From Tanypteryx hageni (Eukaryota > Arthropoda > Insecta > Odonata > Petaluridae), in assembly GCA_028673005.1 (NCBI GenBank), contig CM054116.1:35994854-36058853 (forward strand): 64,000 nt of DNA, in the 5' to 3' direction. How positions within the stretch are numbered: the stretch's first letter is position 1; each line of letters starts with the position of its first letter. Below the pieces are notes generated by a model that was given only the letters and a program-made list of their open reading frames with translations, did not search any database and was not told where the DNA came from. Made by a program: the position numbers and the translations under genes. Below, piece by piece: positions 11,958 to 25,269 of the stretch.

Positions 11958-12500
11958 GAGCTGGAGATAATTTTTTTCTTAGGCAGGATTTTGAGCAAAA
12001 CCGACCAGAAAAAACGAGTCTTGAAAAAGTGCAAGAATGCGGCCGCTAAAAATTCGCAATTGTTTAAACAAATATTCAAGGTTTATATATTTCCAAATGT
12101 GCTACGAAGCTGAAATATTTTTTAGAGGTAGGATTTGTAAAAAAAAACGAAATAGGGATTATAGAAATTTTGCCATTTTAATTTATTTGGCAGTTAAAAA
12201 TTCTTAAATTTTAAACAAATAGATAAATGTTTAGATACTCTGGAATGAGTTAGGAAGCTGAAATTTTAAAGTTATTTACAAAGTAGAGCATTTTCACAAA
12301 TAAACATTTGAATCTCTCCATAAATATATTGCGGCGGCCGTTAAAAATGTTTAAAGTTTAAACAATTAGAAAAATATTATTTCACTTCTAGAAATCCTAC
12401 CACTTTTAAATTGGGCAGAAATGTGTAACATTAGTATTTCATAATTAGGAAAGTATAAAATTCTTAAAATTTCAAATTTGGGGATTGTTTTAATCAATTA
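11958..12500 (+). repeat. ~148-bp tandem repeat, three diverged units (copy 1)
   Basis: Units begin near 12039, 12189 and 12335 with GCGGCCGCTAAAAATT, GGCAGTTAAAAATT and GCGGCCGTTAAAAATG. Units 1 and 2 then share a TTTAAACAAATA block and a GAAGCTGAAAT block. The leader from 11958 (GAGCTGGAGATAAT) is also shared with the inverted copy at 44990-45401. It has no coding capacity. Confidence 0.65.
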
Positions 12501-15500
12501 TTTTACATAAGGGAAAACGAAAATCGCGCGCGGAGGTGAAAATTTTAGAATTAAAAAAATATATGTAATGATGAAATATCTGCCTGCAAAATTAATTTTT
12601 CTCAAGGTGAGACGATATGCTTGCAGAATGCAAGCACCTTCTACTAGTACTATATATAGTTTCCGTGATCTGTCATCGCAACGCTGACGTCATCAATGGC
12701 ACATTTTAACGCGTTTTAAACAAACTTCCTGATTAGGTAGAAGGTTGACATTTCGCAGGAATGTTTGATTCAGACATAAAAATTAATGACGAAAAAAATA
12801 GGAAAAAAACCGGGTTCGACTCCAGAGGGGCGATTTCTATTTCCCGTAAGATAACACGTAAAAAGCGACTTTTTAAAGTGCAAGCTTTTATTCTTTTGGA
12901 AATTAAAATTAGAAAGAATTGACGTACGATCTTCAAATATAGGAATATTAATGAAGTTCCTTATTCTATTCATATTTTTCCGTCTATCGTTCGAAATCTC
13001 TCATTAAACATTTAAATGACGTATTTTCGGAAAATATCGGCTTTTAAACGGGATATTGTCTTTCCGACCACGTCATTGTTAAACTTCGAGAATTAATTGT
13101 TGTCTCAACCCGCATACGTGTAATATATACGAGTGCATAGATTGCCTTAAATTATCGTAGGATTTTCCGCGAAATTACGTAATTCTAATGGGACTGAGAT
13201 TTAGTTTGGATTCTTTTGCTTACCTACACGACTATGCAGATGTAGAGTAAGAGAGAGGGGGATGCGGGGAGGGAGATAGGAAGGAAGGGATATAGAATGG
13301 AAGGGACCTAGAAAGTAAGGGTGGTAAAGAATTAGTCTATTTTTTCAGAGAAGGAGAGAGAAAGACAGACAGACAAACGACTTTATTTAGGGCGAAATTG
13401 ATACTATATAGTCCCTTCTTACATTTAACCCTTTCGACATATAAGTAATTACAATATTTCCATATTAAAAGAAATTAAGGAGATGGAGGGAGGGAGGATG
13501 GGAGGGAGGAGAATGGGAAGTGCCTTAAACTTAATACTTAATCCACGCATACCCGTCATATTTGACGGGCAATTACGCTAGTAGGCAATAATAACTGATT
13601 GCTTTTCAAATTCGATAAATTAAACCCTTTTTCAGACCAAACATATTCAGAGGGTCCCAGTTTTTTTTAGCAACAAGAAATGAGTCACCCCCCTGCCGCG
13701 CGAGGACGTCCGCTACGCCACTGCACAAAAGGTTTGTTTACAATAACATTTTTAAATGTACATGCACAAGTGCTGCTTGGCACGCGCTCCATAAAATCTG
13801 GATGTAGTCTTTTTAGGAGAACCTTTAATTTTTAAAGCAAAAGCATCCGAGCTTACAAAATCATACCAGATCCGTAAAAATCCTCGTGCACATTTACACG
13901 CTCACGCGGACATTTCATCTTATCTTGGAGTGAAACATTAAGAAGCATTTATTGTTTCTTCTGGCAAGTTTGTTTCTAAATATATCTTCTCGACCCTGTT
14001 GGCAATCAAAGTCACCATAACGGAATAGGTAAATAAAATACTTTTTTACCTATAATTTCTCTTTGTGTCGTATTAGAAGTCGGTGCGAATTGCTAATCTG
14101 TGCTTGTTAGAATGCTACGGCATGAGTGACTTTTAAATTTGAGATAATATATTATATTGATGACTCATATAATTGTTTAATTATTGTATTGGCAAATATA
14201 AACAAGATCTTCAGCTTAAACTATAAAGAAATATAAAATTAATAATTTGATTTTTTCTCTAAAAAATTAATGGCAACTGTGACGTATATATGTTTAATAT
14301 TCGATGAATTTTGTGACATAGAAACGTATCTTTGCATTTATAATACAAATGTATGTATTAGAGTTTGTCCTTATTAACAGTGTATAAAGAATATATGAAC
14401 TATCAGATATTTCGTTACTGTTCAAACGATCCAACAGCGGCAGGAAAATTCCATGATAGCGATAAAACTGCGAGATTCTAATCTATAATTTCAGATATTT
14501 TCTAGGATATTTCCTTCATATTTTTATGACCTTTAATTATCAAAGTGACTATCTATCTACTTATAATTCCACGAGATCTATTTGAGGATTCAGCATTTAT
14601 CTTTGCTAGCCTTTTGCGGTTTAAACAGATTTTTATATGTAGTTTATGTTTATGTTCAAACTAAGCATATTAATGTGGAATAAATTCAGTTAGTAAGTCA
14701 GTTAGATGATTGATTTAATGCTAAAAACGTCTTAATCAATGTTAAGTGAGAAATCCAACTCCTTAACCGTAAAGTTTGAACTATAAGGTCAAGGAGTTAG
14801 ATTTCTGATTTAACATCAATTTCGCCGTAGTCTCCACCTTTACCTATCTATCTTAATCAACGTTCAACTGTGTGTCGCTGATCTTTCTCTTTGCCAGGAA
14901 GGATTGAATGTTTTGCCAACGCTTGGCGCTCAAACTTTGACCTGACCTTTGCAAAATGATAGCTAACTATTATGGTCACACCTTTATCACCACTTCTATT
15001 CGCGTCAATTCAAATTATTTGGGCTTCACGCTTAATTCCTCTTTTAACTTTTCCTTACGAACAAATTTTATGCCATTCGTAATGGGTAGCGGAAATTGTA
15101 GAATCTGGTACGCAAGTTATCTATCGAATTAAATTTTCTGGTACTTTATAGGGTAAGTCAACAAAAAGGTAACTATCATGGCCTGGCAAAGCCATGATGC
15201 GTTCCTTCGTTTTAAGGACAGTTTTTTTCCTATTTCTGCAATAAGAATTTATTACCTTATAGTAAAAAATATTTTTGTATGACAGTCCCGATTTATAATC
15301 ATAATACCCAGAAAAATGTAAATAACTTTATTCGCAAATACAGATATAGTTGAATCCTTGGCATTTTCGGAAAATGGAATACCTATTCCATGGTTAGAGG
15401 AGATAATAGCCCTGGCACCAGAAATGAGAATCAACTTATCCAAAGTCCCACCTTGACAATCTTAACACCCTGACCATCCCCAGGTCGTAGGCAATCATGA

Positions 15501-16913
15501 TAAATAGTGGATTCTATTTCGAATATAACTGGCTCATAATCGTCTCTCTATCTCTAGCATACCCAAGGATAATCTAAATATCATATCACTGACCCAGTCC
15601 AAAATCAGGGAAGGAGACAAGATGTAATCTCCCAATAATAGGAAACTCCAGCTAATCCTAGAATTCTGTGTATTTCGAACTGGTCCACTATTCCATGATA
15701 CAGGAAAGCGGCAAATAATCGAATCTAAAACGTTCCATTGCCATCCTCGAGGTTCTCCTTCGATCCACACCGCTTTCCTACCTCGATAGGTCTTGCATGG
15801 GGGAATGCATTGCCCCTTCTTAAAGCCTGCACATTTTTTCTCCAAATATAAGATAAGAAAAATTCTGGAAATCTCACGAGGTAATTCAAAAGGCAAGAAA
15901 CTGATGATCTATGCAATAAAGTAATACCGCTTGAATTTTCAAAATTAGACTTTGTTCGACACGTGTCGCATAGCACGCACGATGCGTTCTTGCAGATGTC
16001 TGGCGATTTAAAAGCAGCGATGATTTCTCATTGTAGGAGAGATCTCTGCAGAATGCCGTTCGGATGATTCATGTCTTCCTAGTTAACCTTCTTTCTTGTT
16101 TTTTATCCATTCGGCGTGCGCGCCGTGATGGGAGAACGGTTGACAACAAGCCCTCGACTACGTCACGTGTTCGAATCACGCTTTGCAGTCGCGCGCCAGT
16201 CTCCATCCACCTTTCCAACAAATCTGCATTTTGCGGAAACAACACCAGCTATTTGTCATGATAACTATCCGATGGTGGCGTACTGAAATTTGGACGCCTT
16301 CCAAGTAGAAAGGCTCTTTGCTCACATCCATTAAAGGCCATCTGATATTCCATATTCATCGATAAATTTAATGGGACGGATAGAAAACATAGGAGATAGC
16401 TAAATCCTGTTTCATTACTTTTCGCGATGAGAGTTTGAGATGAAAAAGGAAATAAATAATACATATATGTGTGATATAAGCGGCATAGTAAGGTTTTAAG
16501 TCGCCTGATCTCCATGCTTCGTCAAATACCGCTGGAATTCAGAATCGAAACATTTTTATTTTCTAAATATCATAAGTTCATATATGTAAGGATGCTAAAT
16601 AAATTATTCAAAGAAACTGCCTTTTGAATCTTTCGGTGCTTAAACTAAATTAATGTCCCAGCATAGGTGCTAACGCGGGGCTATGGGGAGATGGAGCGGG
16701 CAGCTAAAAACAGAGGGGAATAAATTATGTTGGGACCCTAGTGGCTTTTATTCAGGAAGGCCCATTCTTTTCAGCTACTTCAATCCTTTTTGTTATGAAA
16801 GGAACACGAGCCATTACCACGATACCAGAAATATGCAATCTCATAGCTTTATTTGCTCTCCTACGTTTATGACGGCTTAAAAACCAAACTTTTATTTATG
16901 CATAAAGATAGAT
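12501..16913. other. Intergenic DNA with purine-rich tracts
   Basis: No gene is supported. Purine-rich GGAGGGA-type low-complexity tracts lie at about 13245-13375 and 13480-13520, and a hairpin at 14735-14820. The minus-strand frame at 15534-15896 (120 codons) has no family motif or codon signature and was left out. Confidence 0.4.
14735..14820. repeat. Imperfect inverted repeat (hairpin)
   Basis: The arms at about 14735-14768 and 14786-14820 share GAAATCYAACTCCTTRACC in opposite orientation, with a loop of about 17 bp. It may be a tiny foldback element; no target duplication is evident. Confidence 0.6.
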
Positions 16914-17406
16914 CAGAGGTGCACAACTCAAAAGTTGACACGGGCCAAAATCGACCTTGATTGGTCCTAGGAGGGCCAGGTTATGAAAGTTTTGTACATA
17001 AAAAATTTAAGTACACAACTGTAGATTCAGTAATTACCGTAACAACTTTTACATGCAATATTTATGCGACAAAAATGAGGTTAAAAACAAATATAATTTA
17101 CTTACTCAATGGGAGATGTTTTGCACCGTTTTTCTCTCGCCATTCCACTTATATCCGGCGTAATTCTGGTATTTGCTGTTCTTAGAATGTCTCTTAAACT
17201 CTGATGTGTCAGTGCTAAACGTGATGGAGCTTCGTTTAATCTCATAAGAGAAAATGTTTGTTCACACATGCGATAAATATCCATAACAAATTTTACTTTA
17301 ATTTTTTACGTAAGAGGAAAGCACCAGCTGAGTTAAATCCTGCCGGACCACGCAAAATGTGTCGGCGGGCCAACTTTGGCCCACGGGCCGTATATTGTGA
17401 CCCCTG
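16914..17406 (-). mobile_element. Internally deleted hAT element, perfect 8-bp TSD
   Basis: The termini are CAGAGGTGCACAA and, inverted, CAGGGGTCACAA. They are flanked by identical 8-bp duplications AGATAGAT at 16906-16913 and 17407-17414. GGGCC-rich subterminal stretches lie at both ends. The only coding trace is a C-terminal transposase remnant on the minus strand. Confidence 0.85.
17102..17284 (-). pseudogene. hAT transposase C-terminal remnant
   Basis: Sixty codons that read CEQTFSLMRLNEAPSRLAL, then HQSLRDILRTANT and TPDI. This is the pattern of the C-terminal dimerisation region of hAT transposases of the GTF2IRD2-like group. The catalytic core is absent, consistent with internal deletion of the host element (16914-17406). 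Confidence 0.7.
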
Positions 17407-17414
17407 AGATAGAT

Positions 17415-19706
17415 GGTGTAGCCAATTCCTTTAGTCTTTTAGCAATTGAATTAACCAAATGCGGATTTCTTAAGAATCTACGATCGGTGAATTTCCGCTG
17501 AGGATAGGTGAAATGAGCATTTGGCTCACTCATTTATTTCATCTATTGGATCGATGCTCACTGCTCAATGAGCTGGACACTTCATTTCTGCAGCTTTCGT
17601 TTTTAGAACCTCAATATTAGGTTTATTATAGAGATTGTCAAGGAACTATTCGCCAAAATAATGACCAGACTTGAATTTTCTTTCATCGATCACGTTAAAG
17701 TAAATATTAAGTGATAAGGTACTCCAATTATTTCCACTAACAAGTATTAACAGAAACTTTTTCTCTAGTCTCAATCTTAAGCAATGACAAATTTGTTCAT
17801 TTAAGCGAAGGTAAAGCGGCATACAACGATGATATCCATTCCTTAAAATACAAGTCTCACTAACCGATGAACTTTTGCCATATGCAGTATATGTTTACGC
17901 TTTCAAATTTTGGTATGCTGAATGTGTTATTAAATTACCTAGCCCAGATCATTACTGATGTCAAATGAATTCTATAGGCAACTTCAATCCTCTGCGGTAA
18001 TTCAGCATCATTGATTCTGACATCAGTGATCGTTTAATAACCGAATGAAACTGCTATTTTTTGTTGAAATTCGCCCGTTATCAAAAAGTTTTATAGCCAT
18101 AAAATTTCATCTATTTAGGCTGCACTACAGTAATTATTTCGAGGTCATTGTATTCCTTTTCATTTGCTAAAAAACTATTTTAATGGACTTAGCAAAGTTT
18201 AAATTTTATTTATAATAACTTTATTTAAAAAAAAATTCTACAGGTGAACTCTGCATGTGAATTACCTTCCCCATGCGCGTTTATAAGACACTGACGGGCA
18301 GCCGCATATTTTAACCTGTACCGTATACGTTTAATTTTTAAAATGAGTGCTGCCGTAAATACTTCATATCTCCAACTAGTACTGGTTGAACTGATTTCCC
18401 ACTGAGAGAATTAAAATTGATTACTATTCAAGCTGAAAATTCTAAGACATAAAGCTTTTCGAGGTCGCCGAGGCAGTAACTCTACTTTCACGTCATTGAG
18501 TTCAAAAATAGGCCCTTAACGATTGGCACAGAACGCTTACAATCCACAACTACCCTAATGATGGCAAACTGATAACTGAAAAGAATACAGTTAAACGGCG
18601 AAAACCCGTAAAACTTGAGACAACAAATGTTGGATTTCGGAATATTTTTTCCATTTCTCGGTAAATACTGGGCGCCACAACAATAAAGGAATTTATGAAG
18701 ACAACAGCGCAACGTTTCTTCAGAGGGTTGAAGAATAAAACGTTCCGAAACTTTCCGCGAAATTGGAGAGCATCGTCCTCAACCATGGGATAGACACAAG
18801 AGGCCAATTTCTGCAACGGAAAATGAAAAGGACCTCCCTCCCAAAAGAAGGAGGAGTAATTAACGGGCCCCGGATAGCCCACTCCGTCCGGTGGAACTAG
18901 CGGTAAAAACCACGATCGCAGTGAAGCAAAAGCCGGCAGGCTACCCTGGTCATCAAGGAATTAAACACGGTGGCTTTGACATACCAGTCTCGGCCAGAGC
19001 CGGCGTGATGGGATATGCAGTGTATGCTACGCATATAGCCTCCCGAAAGAAGGAGCCCCGAATTTTGCTTGGACCATAACTTATCGTCGTCGATAAACGG
19101 TACAGTATATTTAGACGCGTCGATACGAATAAGTGGGCTGCGTTAAGGGGTCAGATGCGAATACGAAAATCAGTATCTCATGGCCACAAACTAAATTATC
19201 TGCTGTTAAGAGAAATAACAATTATGTGACGTCAATTTTTAGGCGTTCTTTACAAAAAGTAAACAAAGACCGCCTTGTGGTCAGGTCGTGGTCCGTCCGT
19301 CTGAATGTTTCATCTGCAAAACTACTGGACTGTTAATCACGAAATTTGGTATTTAGGACCTAAGGGCAAAGAAAATAAGAAAATGATATAAATGGTTCAC
19401 GTAGCATAATCCGGAGTGTCACTTTACTGGTGACAAAAAATGAACTTTTCTTTATATCTCGTAAAATATCACTTATAACAAAAGTCTTCCAATAATATCG
19501 TAGAACTAGTCAAATAGTATGTTTTTCAGCCCATTTTTATCGGAGTAGCCGATTTCAAGAAAATCGTACGAGAAAGACGTAATTCACTTTAAACTTGTTT
19601 TTTAATTGTTGTCAACTAAAACAATCTTCGTGGTAACTGAAGTAAACTATATCTGGTGTGAATAACTAATTAGTTTAATTTTCTTTCGTGCGCACGCAAC
19701 ATTTGG
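17415..19706. other. Intergenic DNA, nothing recognised
   Basis: AT-rich. A small inverted repeat (GATCAYTACTGATGTCA type) has arms near 17947-17963 and 18016-18030. A short GC-richer open frame at 18891-19079 has no recognised motif. Confidence 0.35.
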
Positions 19707-19830
19707 TAAAGAAGAAATGAACATAAATACGTCTATTTTCTTTAGGTATACACAGCGTTTGTAAGTGAAAAGAAATGGGTAATTTACGACGAAGGAATGA
19801 ACGTGAACATAAATATTATATTACTACTAT
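19707..19830 (+). repeat. Dispersed repeat of unknown family, copy 1
   Basis: Roughly 120 bp align with 52328-52448 in the same orientation. Shared blocks include TATACACAGC, AAAAGAAATG and GACGAAGGAATG followed by ACGTGAACATAAA. It has no coding signal, and its boundaries are approximate. Confidence 0.6.
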
Positions 19831-22800
19831 TCGAGCGAGGTATGTTTTAAATAACTGTCGATAGTTTTATTAATTACAACTGATTAAGAAATAAATCGGC
19901 GAATCAAAAATTCGATATTTCCTTGGCATTATTACTGGCATATCATTTTTCAGTTCTTAGACATTATACTAATTGTAAGTTGTCAATATTTATCTTTTTT
20001 GACATGATTGCATAAACAGTAAAGGACGCCTCTGCCTTGCATACATGTACGCATGATGTGTGCATCTTTCGTCTCTTGTTACATTTTCCAACGGCTGAGT
20101 TTTGTCAAGTGACGCGTCACGGGGAAAAACTGGAAGCGTCCAGCTTCGGACGCTCTGAAACATTTTGAGCGACGAGGGAAGATTCTGATTCGGACCTACT
20201 GAGACGTTTTGAACGGCAAAAGTTTTAAATATTCTTTCCCTTAGCTTTGCTTGGCCTTTCATCGAAGAGGCATCGATAATATTCTGTTACTTCTTCGCGT
20301 ATTCAGTGTCGAGCTAGCAACAATTTACCAGGTTAATGGTTTCCTTCGTAAATGAAGAGTCATAAGACGAATAGCGTTCTATTAGCTGCATATTTCGTGT
20401 CAGTTTATTATCTCTGTTTTCCGTTAATGACAGGTTTTACCAAAGAAATACGACCGCAAATAGGCATAATTAAAACACCATCATTATAATGACGGGAAAT
20501 TACACTAGTTAATTTAATATTTTATAGGGTTCTTTCAGTAATTCAAGTCACACAATATTAAAATTTGGAACAAGGACCATAGGGCAAAAATTCACCGCTT
20601 GAGGCATTTATAGAAAATTCCACCTCACAGAAATGAGCATATCAACAAATTCATACGGAATAGAGAATGCCTATTCTAGATAAAGCGTCGCCTGTCGCCG
20701 CCGTCTCACAAGCCCAGGTCACGTGACGGCCATTGGGGGGGGGGGGGGCCAAAATCGTACTCGCATAGGGGCCTCCAAAGATATCACGCCGTATTATATA
20801 TGACGCGGCGAAAAAAGAGTTATCAACGCGAAAATTCCTTCTTGAGAAAGCAAGAACTATTAACTCCACCCATTCAGAATAATTATTCTCCGCTTTATCA
20901 TACTTAACTTTGATATAGCTTTAGCTTAAATCAAAAATTAATTACTCGTTCATTAAATCTGATGCACAGACGTAACGACTGACTAGCAAGAGTGTTTGTA
21001 CTGCTATAAATTAAAGAATGAGTTAAAGCTGCAAGCAACTTACGACGAAGACAACTTGCGCAGGCATTGGGAGAAAGAAGTTCATCATAATATAAAATCA
21101 CGAAGCGGGAGGATTCTAGGAAGCAATTCGGATGCAAACAACCGAGACTCCAAAAGTGGCACCCCTTCCTATGGGATTTGGAGAACTTCGTCGCACCCGC
21201 CTCACACAAACCATTCGACGTTTACTTTATTGGCTTCCGCGAACGCTTCTCCTCCCTCTTGACCTTCGGATGGCGACGCAAGCGCGCCTTTCCTAAATTT
21301 CCGGCGGAATTTCAATAAGGCACGCAGCGCCCTATACGTATTTGGCATACTGATGTGATATCAGTCGATAAAGATTTCAGACCTTTGCAAGCAACCGTTC
21401 TTTACAAATGGTATATATCAAGTACATGGCCTGCCCCATCATTACCCATTTTATTAACTCACCGCATTTAATACAATCGTGTTATATTTGTCTAACTCTC
21501 AGTCCGTCAGTTAACGTTTAATCCTTGAACCACAACATGTGGTTGCCGACCATCAACTGCAGTGTATGCATGCTCTGAGTCATTGAGGCTCAAATTTGGG
21601 TCTACCTTCAGTTTGCCTGAGGTTGGTTTCGGTGCCCCTATTACGCGAATTTTTTACTTATACTTTTAGGAAACCGCCTTAGATAATAAAAATTAGTCAA
21701 ATTATGTATCTCTAATATGGGTGGGTCAAATATGACCCCATGTTGTGGAGTGTGTTCACATTACCCCAGGATGTGTTCTCGGTTTAACAGAAGAATATGG
21801 TGTCACAATTTTTCCAAGAAATAAATTATTGTTATGAAATAGACATGAGAGACACGGGTGCCCCAAACTTTTTTACTTGAGCTCATTTTCTATTTTTTTA
21901 AACTTCCATTTTCCATCGATGGAACAACATATTATCTGCTATTAATTTGTTTTGGGAAATTGTTCTTCGAAAATAACTCTATTTATATCAATAGCTCTAT
22001 TTTACTGAAACGATGTTTTTTGATTGCTCCGTAAACGAATTTTCATCATTATGCCTTTACAATCGCAATTAAATTATCCAAAACGAAACCGGATTTTGCC
22101 CTGTTAAAACATAAAGGCTATTTCTTCGCCGCAGTTAATTAATTAATAACAAGAGAAGGGATTTGTGGCGACACACCTCTTTAGATCGATGGAGTGATAC
22201 GACTCGGGAAGCGGAGTTGACGAAGCACCACGTTTTTAAAGTTAAAAGGGAAATTGGCCGAAAGGCCTTCCACCTCCAACTAGGCCATAGCGGGATCGAA
22301 CCTCGTGGAGAGCATGATTTTTTCTTTGACCACTTTCCCAGCCTGGCGACCCAAATAGCTGAATGCACCATAAAAGGAAGCAATCTTTTGATTGCAAAAT
22401 GGAAAATGTATTTTTACTTTGTTTAAGTCCTTTAATATATTTAATTGAATGCAGCAGTTTACTTTCCTCAGAAGTTACTTCTGATTATACTTCGTGTGGA
22501 TATAGTAACTAGCCTTTCTTCGATTAAACAAGTTTCTTCACATGGTCTTGGATTCTCGTTTGACTTGTTTGTTCAACATCATTCGTTGTGAAATGGCGAA
22601 CGTTAAAATATACGTAAGTGTATTCGAGCGCCTATCATAAAGCTCGACCATTTCAAAACATCGTCCCTCCTCAAGGAAATTTTTTTAGCCTACTTGAGCA
22701 CATTTAACAGGGATTTATTCAAGAAATTAATTCTAGTTTGCGCCACGTATTGTTTTTGTGACAAAAATATTTTATATAGACAAAATAACACTTTCTGTTA

Positions 22801-23560
22801 ATAACCGTTCATTTCGTTTAGCATAACAAAATATATTTTTCTAAATATATCTATTTCCGAATTATTTTTGTTTCACTATACGAACCACTGAACTAGTTAC
22901 GTTCTGTTAGAATTGTCTACAATATTTTTCGATTAATACATTTAATTAATTAATGAATTAATTATGTATTTACTTATTTGCTTACTTGTTTATTTTCTTG
23001 TTTATTTATTTATAAGCTGACGTGGCGTCAAAATTATAGTCACAGATGACTATAACTAATCTACACATAACAAAACTAAAAGTTTCATAAAGTACATCAG
23101 CTTCATAAATAATATTACATCATCCCGTAAAGTCTTTGTACATATGATGACCTGCTTGATTGAGATTGAACAGTTGTTAGCGCTATCTTTCAGCGACACC
23201 AGAATTTTTTTATCCCGTGACACTTATCTCACCTGGTTTCTCGCATTCAGTCTTTACAGAAATTCTCCCTCTTTGTCTTTCGATCCCCTAACATTTCTTA
23301 GGGAATATCATCTTCACCTAAAAAAACACGCGTTTCATGCAAAGAGTCAAGAAGAAAATTTTAGTTCCTGCCAGGGAAATTGTAAATAAAGATTCTACGG
23401 GAGTATGCATGGGTTTCCGTTAACTGCTTCCACGTTCTTTATCCTCATTTTGTTCCAACGACCCCACCACCTTGATGGCCATCATCTCCCTCGACGAACT
23501 CTACCAACCGTGTCCTCCTCAAACTCCATCCCTGCTTCTTCCACCCCCTTCTTTCGCCAG
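19831..23560. other. Intergenic DNA, nothing recognised
   Basis: No supportable gene. It contains a G homopolymer at about 20735-20748 and a short palindrome, GGGTCAAATATGACCC, near 21725. Confidence 0.35.
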
Positions 23561-23770
23561 TTCTCCCTCTATATTACTTGTCCTTCTCCTCTCCCACCCA
23601 TATTTCCTTCCCTACACCCCATCTTTCCCACATTCTCCCTCTCCATTCGGTGTCCTCCTTCTCTCCCACCTCTACCCCTCCTCCTCCCATCTTTCACACA
23701 TTCTCCCCTCCACTGCGTGTCCTCCTTCTCTCCCATCCTTACTCCCCCCTCCCATTCTCCATCTCCATCG
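23561..23770. repeat. CT-rich minisatellite, three ~70-bp units
   Basis: Imperfect units start with TTCTCCCTCT or TTCTCCCCTC at 23561, 23633 and 23701 (spacings 72 and 68 bp). Each continues with a TGTCCTCCTTCTCTCCCA-like segment. The long open frames over this stretch on both strands come from the lack of A and are not genes. Confidence 0.7.
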
Positions 23771-25269
23771 CCAATTCCTCCCGTACCTCTTCCCAGAGTC
23801 CTCCGCTGCAAGACATCGCGAATCGCAATGGGGCAACCCCCTCTCTCGCACCCAATCGCGTTTCTTTTCTTTATTAAACCTTTCCTCTCTCTCTCTCTCT
23901 GCTACGACAAATTTAATTTACGGATTACGCAATGATTTTGTGCCGCACTCCTTTTAACCAATTAAATCCTGCCTTCCGCTTCATTCTGGGCAAATGCCTG
24001 GCGCTTACTGAAGGTTTCTTGGAACGAACAACGATATAAACGTGAAGTTGCTTTTCGAAATATATAAACAATTAGTTTGCATTAGGTGAGCTGTAACACT
24101 ACAGGAATCGAAGAAGTTCTAGATAAATTTTATCAGAGGTTTAAATTACATTTGTTTAATGAAAGTTAACATATTTGTGATATTTTGTAACATCGAAAGC
24201 GAATTTTTTTGTTTTGCTGTAATATGAAAAATATCAATCAACAAAATTCCTTCGCTTATAGTCCGCAAAAAGACGAAAAATGTAATAAACGCCAAAATAT
24301 AAAGTTTTTCCTCACTAATTACTATATACTATTAATTAATTCCGTCAAATAATTTTGCAATTGACAAACAAGATACAATCATCACTTGCACATTTCAAAT
24401 GATTAATAACGAAGATATTCTTTTTAACTAAAAATGTCCTTTTACCATAATTACTAATTTTGCAGGGTGTGAATATTATAAAAAACACTTGCCATAGCTC
24501 TATTGAAAGCAGCTTTGTGAGAAAAATCGTATAATTTTATAGAAATTGGTGGGCTATTCAAAGTAAACTATTAAAATTTTACTATGAAATGAAAATGTCA
24601 ACAGAGCAGCTTAAAAATAAATAATGGTAAAATTATTTAAATTAATACCTCTGCTTGAAAATTTAGCATTTGCTAATTTGAAAACTTGTACGCTTTAAAA
24701 GGATTAAGATGATTAGGTATGTGAAATAATTCGTTATCATAACGGTATTATTATAATGGAAATAACGTAAGTTGAAATTCTGTATTAATAAGAAACATAA
24801 AACGTGGGAAATTCGAAAAAAATTGTGATGCAAAAGAAGCAAGGGGAAATATTTCCATGGCATTGGTTTCAATTATTTATTTTGATTCTATCGAATAAAA
24901 TCAGCATTCTAGCAGAAATATTTTTTACTTCTCGTCATTGAATAGGACGTAGAAGTTTATGATCGCTTTTGTTGCGTGAGAATTTTCAAATTTGCATTAA
25001 GCGAGAAAAATTTCTTGTTTTTTTCAAATATCATTTTGCCTTTAATAGAGGGACCACAAAATTTAGTTAGAACAAAGTTAAGCAAAGATGCAATATTTTG
25101 ATAATTATGGTAGATTGAGATGAAATATTTAGTTGTTTCAGGTGAAAATATAATAAAACAGTATTTATTGAACTAATCCCAGTTCTCGGCGGAGTCCCGT
25201 TTCAGACATAGGTGACGACATCGACTCGAACCGCCACTCTAGCTCACCCCCACCAACTCCTCCTACGAC
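23771..25269. other. Intergenic AT-rich DNA
   Basis: No gene or repeat that I can support, apart from a short (CT)n run at about 23887-23901. Confidence 0.35.

Noticed and set aside
15534..15896. 120-codon minus-strand frame
   Set aside because: No recognisable motif, no splice context and no neighbouring promoter; treated as chance.
16100..16200. Possible tRNA-derived sequence with a perfect CGTG-TTCGAAT-CACG T-arm
   Set aside because: The stem-loop is convincing but there is no proper A box or acceptor stem at tRNA distance.
18550..18882. 110-codon minus-strand frame
   Set aside because: No motif; overlaps another chance frame and has no coding signature.
21715..21745. GGGTCAAATATGACCC palindrome as an operator or piggyBac end
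   Set aside because: No second copy, no TTAA, and no gene nearby to regulate.
23405..23957. Long overlapping frames on both strands rich in Pro, Ser, Leu and His
   Set aside because: Explained by the CT-rich minisatellite, which lacks stop codons on several frames.
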